Positions 23,227-31,560 of a stretch of 57,648 nt of DNA are shown here, piece by piece (position 1 is the first letter of the stretch; every line of letters begins with the position of its first letter). The notes beneath the pieces were generated by a model. It had not been told where the DNA came from. It did not search any database and saw only the letters and a program-made list of their open reading frames with translations. This DNA comes from Microseira wollei NIES-4236 (GTDB lineage Bacteria > Cyanobacteriota > Cyanobacteriia > Cyanobacteriales > Aerosakkonemataceae), in the NCBI RefSeq assembly GCF_020521235.1, contig NZ_BLAY01000047.1, forward strand, positions 1 through 57,648. Reading direction: 5' to 3'. The position numbers were made by a program, and so were the translations under genes.

Positions 23227-24765
23227 TTACCCATTACCGGAATGCGCCGTTTTAACCCATTTCAGACGCTTGGGTCGTACTGACATGCGGGCGGTAACGC
23301 TAGCGACAACAAGAAACCAGTGGAACATATACAATATGCCGCGTAAAGTTTGCAGCAGCGTCACCCACAAAGAAGTCATTCGTTCTTTTTGAGTCACCTG
23401 GATGCGCCGCAGACCGCAAAACATGCTGACTAACGATAACGTTACAGTCATACCCGTTACGGGGGTGAGTATCGGCATTTGATTGCGAGCGATCGCCATC
23501 ACCATATCCGGCACGGCGGCGGTAGGCAGGAGATATTGGAAAAACCAAAACATCAACAGATCGAAGGTTTTCCGCCTACCCAGACGACCTCTAACGATTG
23601 GCTGCCAATAATCCAAATAGCGCTGATAACCGCCTTCTGCCCAACGATTGCGCTGATGCCAAAGCGCCATCGGTCTGGTGACGCCTTCTTCATCGACTGC
23701 CGGATCGAGGAAAAACTCAATATCCCATCGCTCCAGGTGCAAGCGGATGGTTAAATCCAGGTCATCGGTAATCGTTTCTTCATTAAAACCATCGCAGCCA
23801 ATTAAAGCCGTTCGGCGGATAAATTGACCGTTGCCGCGCAGTTCCCCGATGCCGCCGATGGCGATGCGCTGCTGCTGAAAGAAGCTGTCTAAAGCCATTT
23901 CAGCCGCTTGAGAACGGGTGAGGAAGTTGGTGGAGGAGTTAGCGATTGCTTTGCGCACCTGTACCGCCCCCACTTCCTGCCGTTCAAACAACGGCAGCAC
24001 CCGCCGCACCAGATCGGGAGGCATCTGGGCATCCGCATCGAACACCGCGATAATGTCGCCCTTTGTCAGCGGTATGACTTGATTGAGCGCCCCTGATTTT
24101 CCGCCCCCTGCACCGGGTGCGCGATGGAACACCCTCAACTGGTCATATTTTGTCGCCAGCCGATCCAACAATAAGGGCGTGCCATCATCGCTGTTATCGT
24201 CGATCACCCATAGTTCATACCGACAACTTGGGTAATCGATATTACAAAAATTCTCCACTAATTTACCGATGACAGCTGCTTCATTTTTAGCCGCCACCAG
24301 CAAAGACACAAAAGGCGGGGCGTCCTGGGAGTCCAAAGATAAGATTTCCGGGACGGTTCTGGGTCGTGCCCGTACAACCCGCAGAACCTGAATCCCCATC
24401 AGAGTAGTCAATCCCAGTACGATCCAGGTTGCCCAAGAAACCAAGTGCAGGGCAATAGTGCCACTCCAAACGATGGTCAGCACCACAGCGGCTTTACGCC
24501 GACGCCCCGCGTAGGGATTTTGGCTCCTGGACTCCCCCCTTTTTAAGGGGGGGCAGGGGGGGATCAGATTTGGGATTGAGTCTGACTCCAGAGCGTTCTG
24601 AGTTTCTGGCATTTTGCCGACAGGAGGTTGAGATTGGGCATCCCCATCGGGGGACTCTAATCCAAAATCGCGTTCCCAGGCAGAGCTTGGGAACGAGGGC
24701 ATCGGCAAGCCAAAATCGTCAGGCTCGTTGTAAGAATCGTTTTCGGGCCAGGAATTCGCTGGCAT
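23227..24765 (-). CDS. Family 2 glycosyltransferase, membrane-bound processive type
   Basis: A 512-residue inner-membrane enzyme. After an atypical first 95 residues come two hydrophobic helices (AAVVLTIVWSGTIALHLVSW, then IVLGLTTLMGIQVL), the GT-A domain with VSLLVAAKNEAAVIGKLV, DDNSDDGT, the metal-binding DADAQMP, ETITDDLDLTIRL and the acceptor-side HQRNRWAEGG (QxxRW-like), and four C-terminal helices. It resembles cellulose- or hyaluronan-synthase-like enzymes making a membrane-exported or lipid-linked glycan. The N-terminal 90 residues are largely translated intergenic repeats (FPSSAWERD from a TTCCCAAGCTCTGCCTGGGAA unit, and NLIPPCPPLKRGES from a CCCCCCTTTTTAAGGGGGG repeat). The start overlaps the end of the radical-SAM gene by 47 bases, so coupled translation is likely. 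Confidence 0.88.
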   Translation of the reverse strand: MPANSWPENDSYNEPDDFGLPMPSFPSSAWERDFGLESPDGDAQSQPPVGKMPETQNALESDSIPNLIPPCPPLKRGESRSQNPYAGRRRKAAVVLTIVWSGTIALHLVSWATWIVLGLTTLMGIQVLRVVRARPRTVPEILSLDSQDAPPFVSLLVAAKNEAAVIGKLVENFCNIDYPSCRYELWVIDDNSDDGTPLLLDRLATKYDQLRVFHRAPGAGGGKSGALNQVIPLTKGDIIAVFDADAQMPPDLVRRVLPLFERQEVGAVQVRKAIANSSTNFLTRSQAAEMALDSFFQQQRIAIGGIGELRGNGQFIRRTALIGCDGFNEETITDDLDLTIRLHLERWDIEFFLDPAVDEEGVTRPMALWHQRNRWAEGGYQRYLDYWQPIVRGRLGRRKTFDLLMFWFFQYLLPTAAVPDMVMAIARNQMPILTPVTGMTVTLSLVSMFCGLRRIQVTQKERMTSLWVTLLQTLRGILYMFHWFLVVASVTARMSVRPKRLKWVKTAHSGNG

Positions 24766-25693
24766 AGGTTACTTGATTCAACCACCAGTATTTGTCTACA
24801 CCTTTGAAGAAGCTGGGGATCAGGTAACACCAGACCGTGCAGCCTTCACATACTGGAAGTTTACCTTGAGATTGGCGATAATTTTCCACTTCTTCCGATT
24901 CTCGGTAAAGTTCGTACAATCGCCCGTTAATCGGTACGCCAGTTTGAGCAAAGTGGTAACAAGGCAGCAGGAGTTCGTCGTTGGGAGAAATGGCAATCAC
25001 CGCTTCCACTGCTTTACAGCGAGGATTTTTGGTGTCGTTGCCCCCAGCTGCAATAAAAGCTAATGCGGCTTTATTGTATCCCACATTGCTGTACTGTCTG
25101 GCTGCGGCTTCGATCGATTTGACGATTTCCGGCGTGGGATTTTTCTTGGAATTGTAATTGCTGTGGGCTGTGAACGCTGGGTTGAGCCAAACTCGGACGC
25201 CCAAGCGCTGCCCCAGTTCTCCCACTTCGCCAATCCGGTGGTAATTTTGGGCGGTGACGGTGTGGTTGAGGACGGGATATTCGCCCAAAGATTTGGCGAT
25301 TTTCACCGACTCGACTAAATTGTCAAATATTTTCACACCCCGCGAATGGTCGTGACTTTCGGCATCCGGACCATCCAAAGAAAAATTCAGGAAGTCCACC
25401 AAGCCTTGAATTTCCTTAGCCCGTTTCGGGTAAAGAATCGTATTCGTGGTCATGCTGGTCGCGAATCCCAGCCGTTTTGCCTCGGTGTAGATTTCACCTA
25501 CATCTGCACGCAGCAGTGGTTCGCCACCGGTAAAGTCTACGTATTTAACTCCCAGACGGCGCAAATCTACCAAATTACGGCAAATTGTCTCGAAATCAGC
25601 TTCTTTCCCCGGTTCTAGCGCCCAAATATCACAAAAATGACAGCGGGCGTTGCAACGGTAGGTTAAGTAGTAGTTTGCAACCAGAGGTGTCAT
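24719..25693 (-). CDS. Radical SAM enzyme with C-terminal Cys cluster (SPASM-like)
   Basis: A 324-residue iron-sulfur enzyme generating the 5'-deoxyadenosyl radical. The N-terminus carries the CxxxCxxC motif in YRCNARCHFCDIW (about residues 14-21). It also has FTGGEPLLR (the GGE motif for SAM), NFSLDGPDAESHD, and later cysteines in NPRCKAVEA, LLLPCYHF and LPVCEGCTVWCYL, consistent with auxiliary-cluster binding. The substrate is not evident. It is the first gene of a two-gene unit with the GT2 gene that overlaps it. That points to modification of a glycan or of a peptide or lipid that the glycosyltransferase uses. The start lies close to the repeats at 25770-25925. Confidence 0.85.
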   Translation of the reverse strand: MTPLVANYYLTYRCNARCHFCDIWALEPGKEADFETICRNLVDLRRLGVKYVDFTGGEPLLRADVGEIYTEAKRLGFATSMTTNTILYPKRAKEIQGLVDFLNFSLDGPDAESHDHSRGVKIFDNLVESVKIAKSLGEYPVLNHTVTAQNYHRIGEVGELGQRLGVRVWLNPAFTAHSNYNSKKNPTPEIVKSIEAAARQYSNVGYNKAALAFIAAGGNDTKNPRCKAVEAVIAISPNDELLLPCYHFAQTGVPINGRLYELYRESEEVENYRQSQGKLPVCEGCTVWCYLIPSFFKGVDKYWWLNQVTYASEFLARKRFLQRA

Positions 25694-26033
25694 AAGGGTT
25701 AGCCGAGAGGTTTTCCATATTTTGACACTCTGTGCGCCTCTTGGTACCGAGATGCTTCAGACAAGATTACGAGGAAACCCGGTTTCGACCTGGATCTCTG
25801 GTGGCCTTTCCCAAGGATTTTTCCGAGAAACCGGGTTGATTTGCCTGGGAGAAACCGGGTTTGGACCTGGATCTCTGGTGGCCAAACCAAGGATTTTTCG
25901 GAGAAACCGGGTTTCTTTTGGTGGCACTCCACACCCCGCTGCGTGGGAATAATAATAGATGAGGCAGCGATTCTCCGCTGCAAAGACGCGCCCGCAACTC
26001 AATCAATATAGCTAGAGCGAGGAAAATACCTAT
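25694..26033. repeat. Repeat-rich intergenic region with AAACCCGGTTT elements
   Basis: Between the radical SAM and ebsA starts (divergent) lie two copies of a repeat of about 75 bases: GAAACC(C/G)GGTTT, then CGACCTGGATCTCTGGTGGC (one base varies), then CCAAGGATTTTTC(C/G)GAGAAACCGGG, at about 25772-25838 and 25849-25917. The open frames here on both strands are translations of the repeat. The shared promoter region for the two divergent genes must be squeezed around them. Confidence 0.8.
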
Positions 26034-26408
26034 ATGTCTATCGACAAACTACAGCCCGCCCCTCCCCAAACTTTGACCGTCTACATGCCCTACTACCAAG
26101 GGAACCAGCGCCAAGTGTTACCCTACGCGATGAGCCTCTACAAAGAAGGCAGTTTGGAGGGGGAACGCAAAATTGAAGGCGGTAGGAGCATCCCCTTCAT
26201 CGCCACCTGGAACATCGCTAACCTGCCAGCGGACTTAACCCGCTGTCAGATGCGCTTTGACGGCAATGCCGAGCTGAGTTATGAAGTGACAATGGCTAAT
26301 TTTGAATTTGTTAAATTCTTAATTGAACTGCTGATGAATTACAGAGGCACTCGCACGATAGATTTTTCCAAAACTTTCTACCGCAAGCTTTTACGTCTAG
26401 ATGAATGA
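26034..26408 (+). CDS. ebsA: EbsA, type IV pilus-associated biofilm regulator
   Basis: A 124-residue soluble protein that I recognise as the cyanobacteria-specific EbsA (essential for biofilm self-suppression). In Synechococcus elongatus it works with the type IV pilus machinery, needed for pilus assembly and secretion. The characteristic stretches are VYMPYYQGNQRQVLPYAMSL, GERKIEGGRSIPFIATWNI and LPADLTRCQMRFDGNAELSY. Length fits the family. The ATG has an AGGA about ten bases upstream. Two further genes (Pta-like and SLOG-like) follow on the same strand. Confidence 0.85.
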   Translation: MSIDKLQPAPPQTLTVYMPYYQGNQRQVLPYAMSLYKEGSLEGERKIEGGRSIPFIATWNIANLPADLTRCQMRFDGNAELSYEVTMANFEFVKFLIELLMNYRGTRTIDFSKTFYRKLLRLDE

Positions 26409-26713
26409 GCGCGCCTTTTTCCCTGTTAATGCCGTCGATTGTGACAATTTTTCAACGGCAATTGCACCTAGAATGAATGATGGGGCAAGACGCCAGTTAC
26501 CAAATTTAAACGATTTAAGACTCCCGCCTGCTCCCCCAATCCCAGGGAAAAAAGTTTTTTAGTAAATTTTTCCGGAAACTAAAATTTAGTACCGCTTTTC
26601 CACTGTCAAAACAAGTTTTTCCACTGGGACGCGAAAGCGCCCGGAATCGAGGGGAGAGGGGGATTTGGCGTCAGTCGTGCCTGTGCCATTTGTTGAATTC
26701 AGGAGTAATTAGT
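26409..26713. other. Intergenic region between ebsA and the Pta-like gene
   Basis: A 305-base stretch without a convincing gene, repeat or hairpin. It is purine-rich near the end (GAGGGGAGAGGGGGA at about 26650-26664) and holds the AGGAG used by the next gene. I see no riboswitch-like structure. Confidence 0.5.
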
Positions 26714-27829
26714 GTGCCACAATCCACTGAGAAAACACGAAAAAGAGGGTCAAAATATCTGCTAGTAGGCTCAACTGAAGCTTGCAGCGGTAAGTCCACC
26801 ACGATCCTGGGAATGACCCCGCAGTTACAGAAACGCGGACTCGACATCGCCTATGGTAAGCCGCTAGGAACTTGTTGGGAAGATGCCCATACCGATGGCA
26901 TCGATGAAGATGCGAAGTTTTTGGCGCCGCTACTGCACCTAAAGGAAAACCGTTTGCTACGAACGATCCTGTTTCTCGATGAAACAACGATCCAAAAGCG
27001 GATGGTGGGAGAAGATCGAGTTGATTACGCCGCCTTACTGGCGCAAACCCTGGCGACGCCCGGTGGAGATTTAGTATTGTTAGAAGGCCCTGGGACGCTC
27101 GATGAAGGCAGTCTGTTTAACCTGTCGTTACTGGATATGGCTGAGTGCATCGACGCCTCGATTCTTCTGGTAGCGCGGTTTGAATCGGTTCTGGCGGTGC
27201 ATAAGCTGGTGTCGGCAAAGCAAAGATTGGGCGATCGCTTGCTGGGTGTTTTGCTCAACGATGTCCCCTCGGAACAGTTGGAGATCGTCTCGACGATCGT
27301 CAAACCGTTTTTGGAAAATCGAGACATTCCCCTGTTGGGAATAGTACCCCGTAACACCCTGCTGCGCAGCGTCAGCGTCGGCGAACTCGTACACCAGTTG
27401 CAGGCAGAAGTACTCTGCTGCAAGGAACGCATGGACTTAATGGTCGAAAGCCTCACCATCGGTGCGATGAACGTATCTTCGGCGCTAAAGTATTTCCGCC
27501 AAAGAAGAAATATGGCAGTGGTAACGGGGGGAGATCGCACCGATCTTCAAATGGCGGCGTTGGAATCTTCCACCCAGTGCCTGATTTTAACCGGACACAT
27601 CCCCCCAGTTGAGTTTATCCTCAGTCGCGCCGAAGAGGTAGAAATTCCGGTGTTGTCGGTAGATTTGGATACCCTCACCACCGTGGAAATTATCGACCGC
27701 GCCTTTGGACAAGTGCGCTTGCACGAACCAGTTAAGGTACAGTGCGCGTATCAAACGATCGGGCATCACTTTGAGATTGACCGACTGATGGCTAAATTAG
27801 GATTAGAAACTGCCCTGACGCTGCAATAG
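26714..27829 (+). CDS. Phosphotransacetylase-family regulatory protein (BioD-like plus DRTGG)
   Basis: About 371 residues in two parts. Residues 1-200 form a P-loop dethiobiotin-synthetase-like domain: YLLVGSTEACSGKSTTILGM, with VLLEGPGTLDEGS. Residues 205-330 form a DRTGG domain (LGIVPRNTLLRSVSVGEL, VVTGGDRTDLQMAALE). This is the N-terminal regulatory half of large Pta enzymes; the catalytic phosphotransacetylase domain is absent. The exact biochemical role in cyanobacteria is unknown. I chose the GTG at 26714, which has AGGAG eight bases upstream, over the TTG at 26690. It sits between ebsA and the SLOG-like gene on the same strand with 45 bases to the latter, suggesting an operon. Confidence 0.8.
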   Translation: MPQSTEKTRKRGSKYLLVGSTEACSGKSTTILGMTPQLQKRGLDIAYGKPLGTCWEDAHTDGIDEDAKFLAPLLHLKENRLLRTILFLDETTIQKRMVGEDRVDYAALLAQTLATPGGDLVLLEGPGTLDEGSLFNLSLLDMAECIDASILLVARFESVLAVHKLVSAKQRLGDRLLGVLLNDVPSEQLEIVSTIVKPFLENRDIPLLGIVPRNTLLRSVSVGELVHQLQAEVLCCKERMDLMVESLTIGAMNVSSALKYFRQRRNMAVVTGGDRTDLQMAALESSTQCLILTGHIPPVEFILSRAEEVEIPVLSVDLDTLTTVEIIDRAFGQVRLHEPVKVQCAYQTIGHHFEIDRLMAKLGLETALTLQ

Positions 27830-27874
27830 TCAAGGTTTGTTACAATAACTAGGTCGTTCAGCCTATAACCGGCC

Positions 27875-28378
27875 TTGAGTCAGTCGATAGATATTTCCAA
27901 CGTCGATGTATTAGTCCAAGAACTGGCAACGATCCAGCAAACGGGTGCTAAGCGGATCGCCCTGTTGGGGTCGCGTCACGTTCCGATTACCCATCAACAT
28001 CTAATTGAGATGATGAGCTATGCCCTAGTTTTATCGGGCAATCGGTTGATCACCTCCGGTGCCGGTGGCACCAACGGTGCTGCGATTCGAGGGGCGATGC
28101 GAGCTGACCCCAAACTGTTGACGGTGATTTTACCTCAAAGTTTGGAGCGTCAGCCCCGCGAATCTCGCGAATTACTAGAACAGGTGATGCATTTGGTGGA
28201 AAAACCAGAAAACGATCATCTGCCTTTGGGAGAAGCGAGTGCTTTGTGTAATCAGGAAATTGTCACTCGGTGTCAGCAGCTAATTTGCTTCGCGTTTCAC
28301 GATAGCCGCACGCTGCTGCAAACTTGCAAGGATGCAGAAGACCAACGAAAACTGGTGACGTTGTTTTACTTTGATTAG
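27875..28378 (+). CDS. SLOG/DprA-like Rossmann-fold protein
   Basis: A 167-residue cytoplasmic protein often labelled 'DNA recombination-mediator protein A' in cyanobacteria. It has the SLOG fold features: KRIALLGSRHVPITHQH at the first strand and LITSGAGGTNGAAIRGAM, the glycine-rich nucleotide-binding loop, at the second. It is much shorter than true DprA, lacks the DNA-binding extensions, and more likely binds a nucleotide ligand. The start is a TTG at 27875 (TTGAGTCAGTCG). An ATG start would lose the first strand. It is 45 bases after the Pta-like gene, so co-expression is likely. Confidence 0.75.
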   Translation: MSQSIDISNVDVLVQELATIQQTGAKRIALLGSRHVPITHQHLIEMMSYALVLSGNRLITSGAGGTNGAAIRGAMRADPKLLTVILPQSLERQPRESRELLEQVMHLVEKPENDHLPLGEASALCNQEIVTRCQQLICFAFHDSRTLLQTCKDAEDQRKLVTLFYFD

Positions 28379-28507
28379 CGTGGCGCGATTATTTGCCTGC
28401 AAAGTTATGCTAATTGCTAATTGCTAATGGCTAATTGCTAATTGGGCTAACCTTAAGCTATTAGTTATTAATTATTAGCAGAAATTAAACTTTTAAAATA
28501 CAGGTGA

Positions 28508-28924
28508 ATGATGCTATCTCAACTGTCGGTGTCTTTTATTCTGCTTGCCAGTATCGTAGCGGCTACCGTTTTGGTATATCTACCGTTTTTGGTGGTGGCT
28601 TACGGACGGCAACAGGTCGGCTATGATACGGCTGCACCGCGTGCCATGTTCGATAAATTGCCGGACTATGCTCAGCGGGCGACTTGGGCGCATCAAAATG
28701 GCTTTGAATCGTTTATGATGTTTGCGGCAGCAGCACTGATGGCTTACGTGACGGGTGTAAATTCATCCTTGGCTGTAGTCGCTGCTCTAGCATACCTAAT
28801 CGCCCGCTTGCTGTTCTCGGTATTTTATATCTTGAACGTGCCGCTATGGCGATCGCTCATGTTCGGTATCGGTTCCCTGGGAATCGGCACTTTAATGGTT
28901 TTGAGTCTTTTACAAACTAGGTAA
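28508..28924 (+). CDS. MAPEG family membrane protein
   Basis: A 138-residue protein with four hydrophobic helices (FILLASIVAATVLVYLPFLV; FESFMMFAAAALMAYV; LAVVAALAYLIARLLFSVFY; LMFGIGSLGIGTLMVLSL) and the loop QRATWAHQNGFESF between the first and second, matching the E/R/A..N..E pattern of MAPEG (membrane-associated eicosanoid and glutathione metabolism). The bacterial members are mostly of unknown substrate. The start is one of two consecutive ATG codons preceded by CAGGTGA. STRR heptamers lie on both sides. Confidence 0.88.
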   Translation: MMLSQLSVSFILLASIVAATVLVYLPFLVVAYGRQQVGYDTAAPRAMFDKLPDYAQRATWAHQNGFESFMMFAAAALMAYVTGVNSSLAVVAALAYLIARLLFSVFYILNVPLWRSLMFGIGSLGIGTLMVLSLLQTR

Positions 28925-29030
28925 TGGGTAATAGGTAATAGGTAATAGGAATAATAATTACCAATTACCGCTCGCCAATTACCAATTACCCATTCCCAAT
29001 TACCAATCACCAATTACCAATCACCAATTT
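28921..29030. repeat. STRR-like array directly before yajQ
   Basis: Runs of TAATGGGTAATAGG and then CCAATTACC/CCAATCACC units fill 28921-29030. The two halves are roughly reverse complements, so a long stem is possible. The array reaches to four bases before the ATG of the next gene, leaving no room for a Shine-Dalgarno. Confidence 0.85.
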
Positions 29031-29033
29031 ATT

Positions 29034-29525
29034 ATGGCATCTACATATTCATTCGATATTGTCAGCGATTTTGATTACCAAGAATTGGTCAATACTGTAG
29101 ACCAAACCACGCGAGACATCGCCAGTCGCTACGATATTAAAGATACGAAAACAACCTTGGAATTAGGAAAAGAATCGATAATAATTAACACGGATAGCGA
29201 GTTTACTTTAGAATCGGTTCACACGATTCTGCAACAGAAAGCAGCGAAGCGTAACCTGTCGCTAAAAATATTTGACTACGGCAAAGTTGAACCAGCCAGC
29301 GGGAATCGCGTCCGGCAAGAAATTCAACTAAAAAAAGGCATTAGCCAAGAAATTGCTAAGGAAATTAGCAAGTTGATTCGAGACGAATTTAAAAAAGTAC
29401 AAGCCTCGATTCAAGGCGATGCCGTGCGGGTTTCTGCTAAATCAAAAGATGAATTGCAAGCAGTAATTGGGCGCTTAAAGCAAGAAGATTATCCCGTGGC
29501 TTTGCAATTTACAAACTATCGCTAA
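29034..29525 (+). CDS. yajQ: YajQ family nucleotide-binding protein
   Basis: A 163-residue protein with two ferredoxin-like halves characteristic of Yaj[21 protein letters not shown] at the start, [14 protein letters not shown], then [20 protein letters not shown] and [21 protein letters not shown] at the end. In Xanthomonas a YajQ protein binds c-di-GMP and acts in transcription; in other bacteria the ligand is uncertain. Length matches the family. The ATG is preceded by repeat DNA with no Shine-Dalgarno. Confidence 0.92.
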   Translation: MASTYSFDIVSDFDYQELVNTVDQTTRDIASRYDIKDTKTTLELGKESIIINTDSEFTLESVHTILQQKAAKRNLSLKIFDYGKVEPASGNRVRQEIQLKKGISQEIAKEISKLIRDEFKKVQASIQGDAVRVSAKSKDELQAVIGRLKQEDYPVALQFTNYR

Positions 29526-29529
29526 TGGC

Positions 29530-29668
29530 TGGCTAATGGCTGGCTAGTGGCTAATGGCTGGCTAATTGTTAAACTATAAGCAATGCCAAAAACTCGGTTT
29601 CTGTTGATCTTAATATTTTGACCAGCAATTAGCAATTAGCAATTAGCAATTAGCAATTAGCAATTAGC
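29530..29668. repeat. STRR arrays between yajQ and the DUF202 gene
   Basis: TGGCTGGCTAA units fill about 29526-29563, and AATTAGC heptamers repeat six times at about 29625-29667, ending 15 bases before the DUF202 start codon. Between them is a lone AAACTCGGTTTCTG motif related to the AAACCCGGTTTC family. Confidence 0.85.
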
Positions 29669-29682
29669 AGTAAAGATTAAAA

Positions 29683-30153
29683 ATGGACATACCGCCAAAA
29701 ATTGACCGCCAGCGAGAGCATCAAGCTAACGAACGTACTTTTTTGGCTTGGTTGCGGACTTCTATTGCTTTAATTGGGTTTGGGTTTGCTATAGCTCGTT
29801 TTGGTTTATTTTTGCGGGAATTGCAATCTTCCGTAACCGGACAAGACTCGCCCACCCACTCGTTTATCAGTTCTCAAACTATCGGCGTAGGTTTGGTAAT
29901 TATCGGCATTATCTTGGTTGCTTTATCGGCGTGGCGCTACAACAAAGTATATGGGCAAATTGAGCGGGGCGACTATCGACCCAGTCGCTTAATCATATGG
30001 ATAACTTCTGCAATTGTAATGATTATTGGCACTATTACTATTCCTTTATTGCTTTGGCGACAACCAGAGGTTCCGAGTAGGCCCTCTCCGCGTAAAAATA
30101 GTGTAAGCGATCGCTCCATAACTCATACCAGAAATCTCGAATCTCAGCGTTAA
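29683..30153 (+). CDS. DUF202 (YidH-like) membrane protein
   Basis: A 156-residue protein with the family opening RQREHQANERTFLAWLRTSI followed by three membrane helices (IALIGFGFAIARFGLFL; TIGVGLVIIGIILVALSAW; LIIWITSAIVMIIGTITIPLLL). RTFLAWLRT is the diagnostic DUF202 motif. The C-terminal tail is basic. Function unknown; members are found in two-gene units in many bacteria, but here it is alone. An inverted repeat follows after 16 bases. Confidence 0.88.
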   Translation: MDIPPKIDRQREHQANERTFLAWLRTSIALIGFGFAIARFGLFLRELQSSVTGQDSPTHSFISSQTIGVGLVIIGIILVALSAWRYNKVYGQIERGDYRPSRLIIWITSAIVMIIGTITIPLLLWRQPEVPSRPSPRKNSVSDRSITHTRNLESQR

Positions 30154-30169
30154 CTGTTGACTTGGGATG

Positions 30170-30202
30170 AGAAACCGGGTTTGTTAAACAAACCCGGTTT
30201 CT
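30170..30202. repeat. Perfect hairpin of the AGAAACCGGGTTT family
   Basis: AGAAACCGGGTTTGTT and AACAAACCCGGTTTCT are perfect 16-bp arms around one base. No U-tract follows, so it is a palindromic interspersed repeat that could still block transcription after the DUF202 gene. Confidence 0.9.
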
Positions 30203-30309
30203 GCGCGTTAGGCGTATTGTTAAGTTTTGTTTCAAAACTTGACATATAGAGAAAATAAATTACTACAATAGATGCAGGGAAATTTCAACCACTTGTGGTA
30301 TAATTACTG

Positions 30310-31560
30310 ATGCGCCCGTTGACTGTGAATTTCTCCGGCGCACGGCATAATCATCGCTACAGAAAGCTACTCGTGCCGTGCTTGCTGGGACGCCCTTGGG
30401 GATTGATTTGGTTTGTGAGTATTTGGATAATGGGAGGAGCAAAGTTACAAGCTGCACCGGAAGAGTTTGCTTCGGTTGCGCCAAGGGAACTGACATCAAT
30501 GCCCCACGACGGTGTGGAAGCGACAACAGTTTCTTTGAACAAGCAATTAATTGCTGCACCGGAGAACTTGCAACCCAACCGGGATACGCCGGTTCCATCT
30601 CAACCCGCACCTGTTAAACCGCCGGAAGTTGCTCCCGCCAACGAGAAACCGCCCGAACCGGGAGAAGCTTCCCAATTGAAATTAGAGGGTTTGCAAGTTG
30701 ATTTTCGCGACGATAGGGATAACTACGATCAGCACAATCAATTCATCGAACCAACGTTTCGGATTCGCTTACCAAACGGTCAAGCAATTCGGTTCAAAAG
30801 CGGGTATAACACTTTTGAACAACGCGGTTTTGATACCGTCACGAACATTCCCTTACAAGCAGTATGGGAAGGAAAAGTTGGGCCAGTTACCCTGCAAGCG
30901 GGTGGTGGAGTGGATGTGTTTAATCGACTTCCGACTGCGCTCAATCTTAACTTTAAGGCGGAGGCATCGATTTTTACTAACATGACACCCGATGGTAGAT
31001 TAAGTTCGGGTTTATCTCTGTCGGGAATTCTGGAACAAGGGCCTTATAAATTCAATGCCCAGACGTTAGAAAATCAAATTACAGCGTGGCGGTTTGGGCC
31101 AAATTTGTACTGGCAGATCGACCCGAATACGAGCTTTTTCACGCTGTATCGTCGGGGTCAATACAACGATGGAAACCACGAAGACCAGACTTTTAGCCGG
31201 TTAGAGCGTAAATTTGGGCAGTTCTTTGTAGCGGCTAATTTATTTACTTGGAGTTACGAAGAAGATCGTTCGCCAAAGAGTGGTTATTTTTCCCCACAAG
31301 ACTTTTTAGTTTATAACGGCGAAGTTGGTTGGGAAGGAGATATTACCAAGTTTCTGCGGTGTCGGGTATTTGGTAACTTCGGACAACAGCGACTTGATGG
31401 AACTTTTGATAATGCTTATAGCTATCAAGGTCGCTGTACGGCTAAGATTTCGCCGAATGTAGAAGCAGATTTTGGTTATGGTGCTTCCAACGTGCGAAAT
31501 CGCGCTGGAGATGACTACAATAATCGCTCGTTTACAGGTCAATTGCGGATGAATTTTTGA
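30310..31560 (+). CDS. Outer-membrane beta-barrel resembling the BcsC C-terminal domain
   Basis: A 416-residue exported protein. A hydrophobic segment at about 22-49 (LLGRPWGLIWFVSIWIMGGA) acts as signal peptide, then a Pro-rich spacer (50-120), then alternating polar and apolar strands to the end, closing with LRMNF, the C-terminal Phe of outer-membrane barrels. SGYFSPQDFLVYNGEVGW resembles the conserved 'GYYSPQ' turn of BcsC, the cellulose-export porin. Unlike BcsC it lacks the TPR scaffold. As first gene of a plus-strand run with a GT2 synthase and polysaccharide-modifying genes, it is the predicted export pore. The start at 30310 is the first ATG; no strong Shine-Dalgarno is seen. Confidence 0.7.
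   Translation: MRPLTVNFSGARHNHRYRKLLVPCLLGRPWGLIWFVSIWIMGGAKLQAAPEEFASVAPRELTSMPHDGVEATTVSLNKQLIAAPENLQPNRDTPVPSQPAPVKPPEVAPANEKPPEPGEASQLKLEGLQVDFRDDRDNYDQHNQFIEPTFRIRLPNGQAIRFKSGYNTFEQRGFDTVTNIPLQAVWEGKVGPVTLQAGGGVDVFNRLPTALNLNFKAEASIFTNMTPDGRLSSGLSLSGILEQGPYKFNAQTLENQITAWRFGPNLYWQIDPNTSFFTLYRRGQYNDGNHEDQTFSRLERKFGQFFVAANLFTWSYEEDRSPKSGYFSPQDFLVYNGEVGWEGDITKFLRCRVFGNFGQQRLDGTFDNAYSYQGRCTAKISPNVEADFGYGASNVRNRAGDDYNNRSFTGQLRMNF

Noticed and set aside
25699-26006. Overlapping minus-strand frames upstream of ebsA
   Set aside because: They are made of the AAACCCGGTTT repeat unit read in three frames.
27025-27540. Minus-strand frame of 171 codons opposite the Pta-like gene
   Set aside because: Ser/Arg-rich shadow of a well-supported gene on the plus strand.
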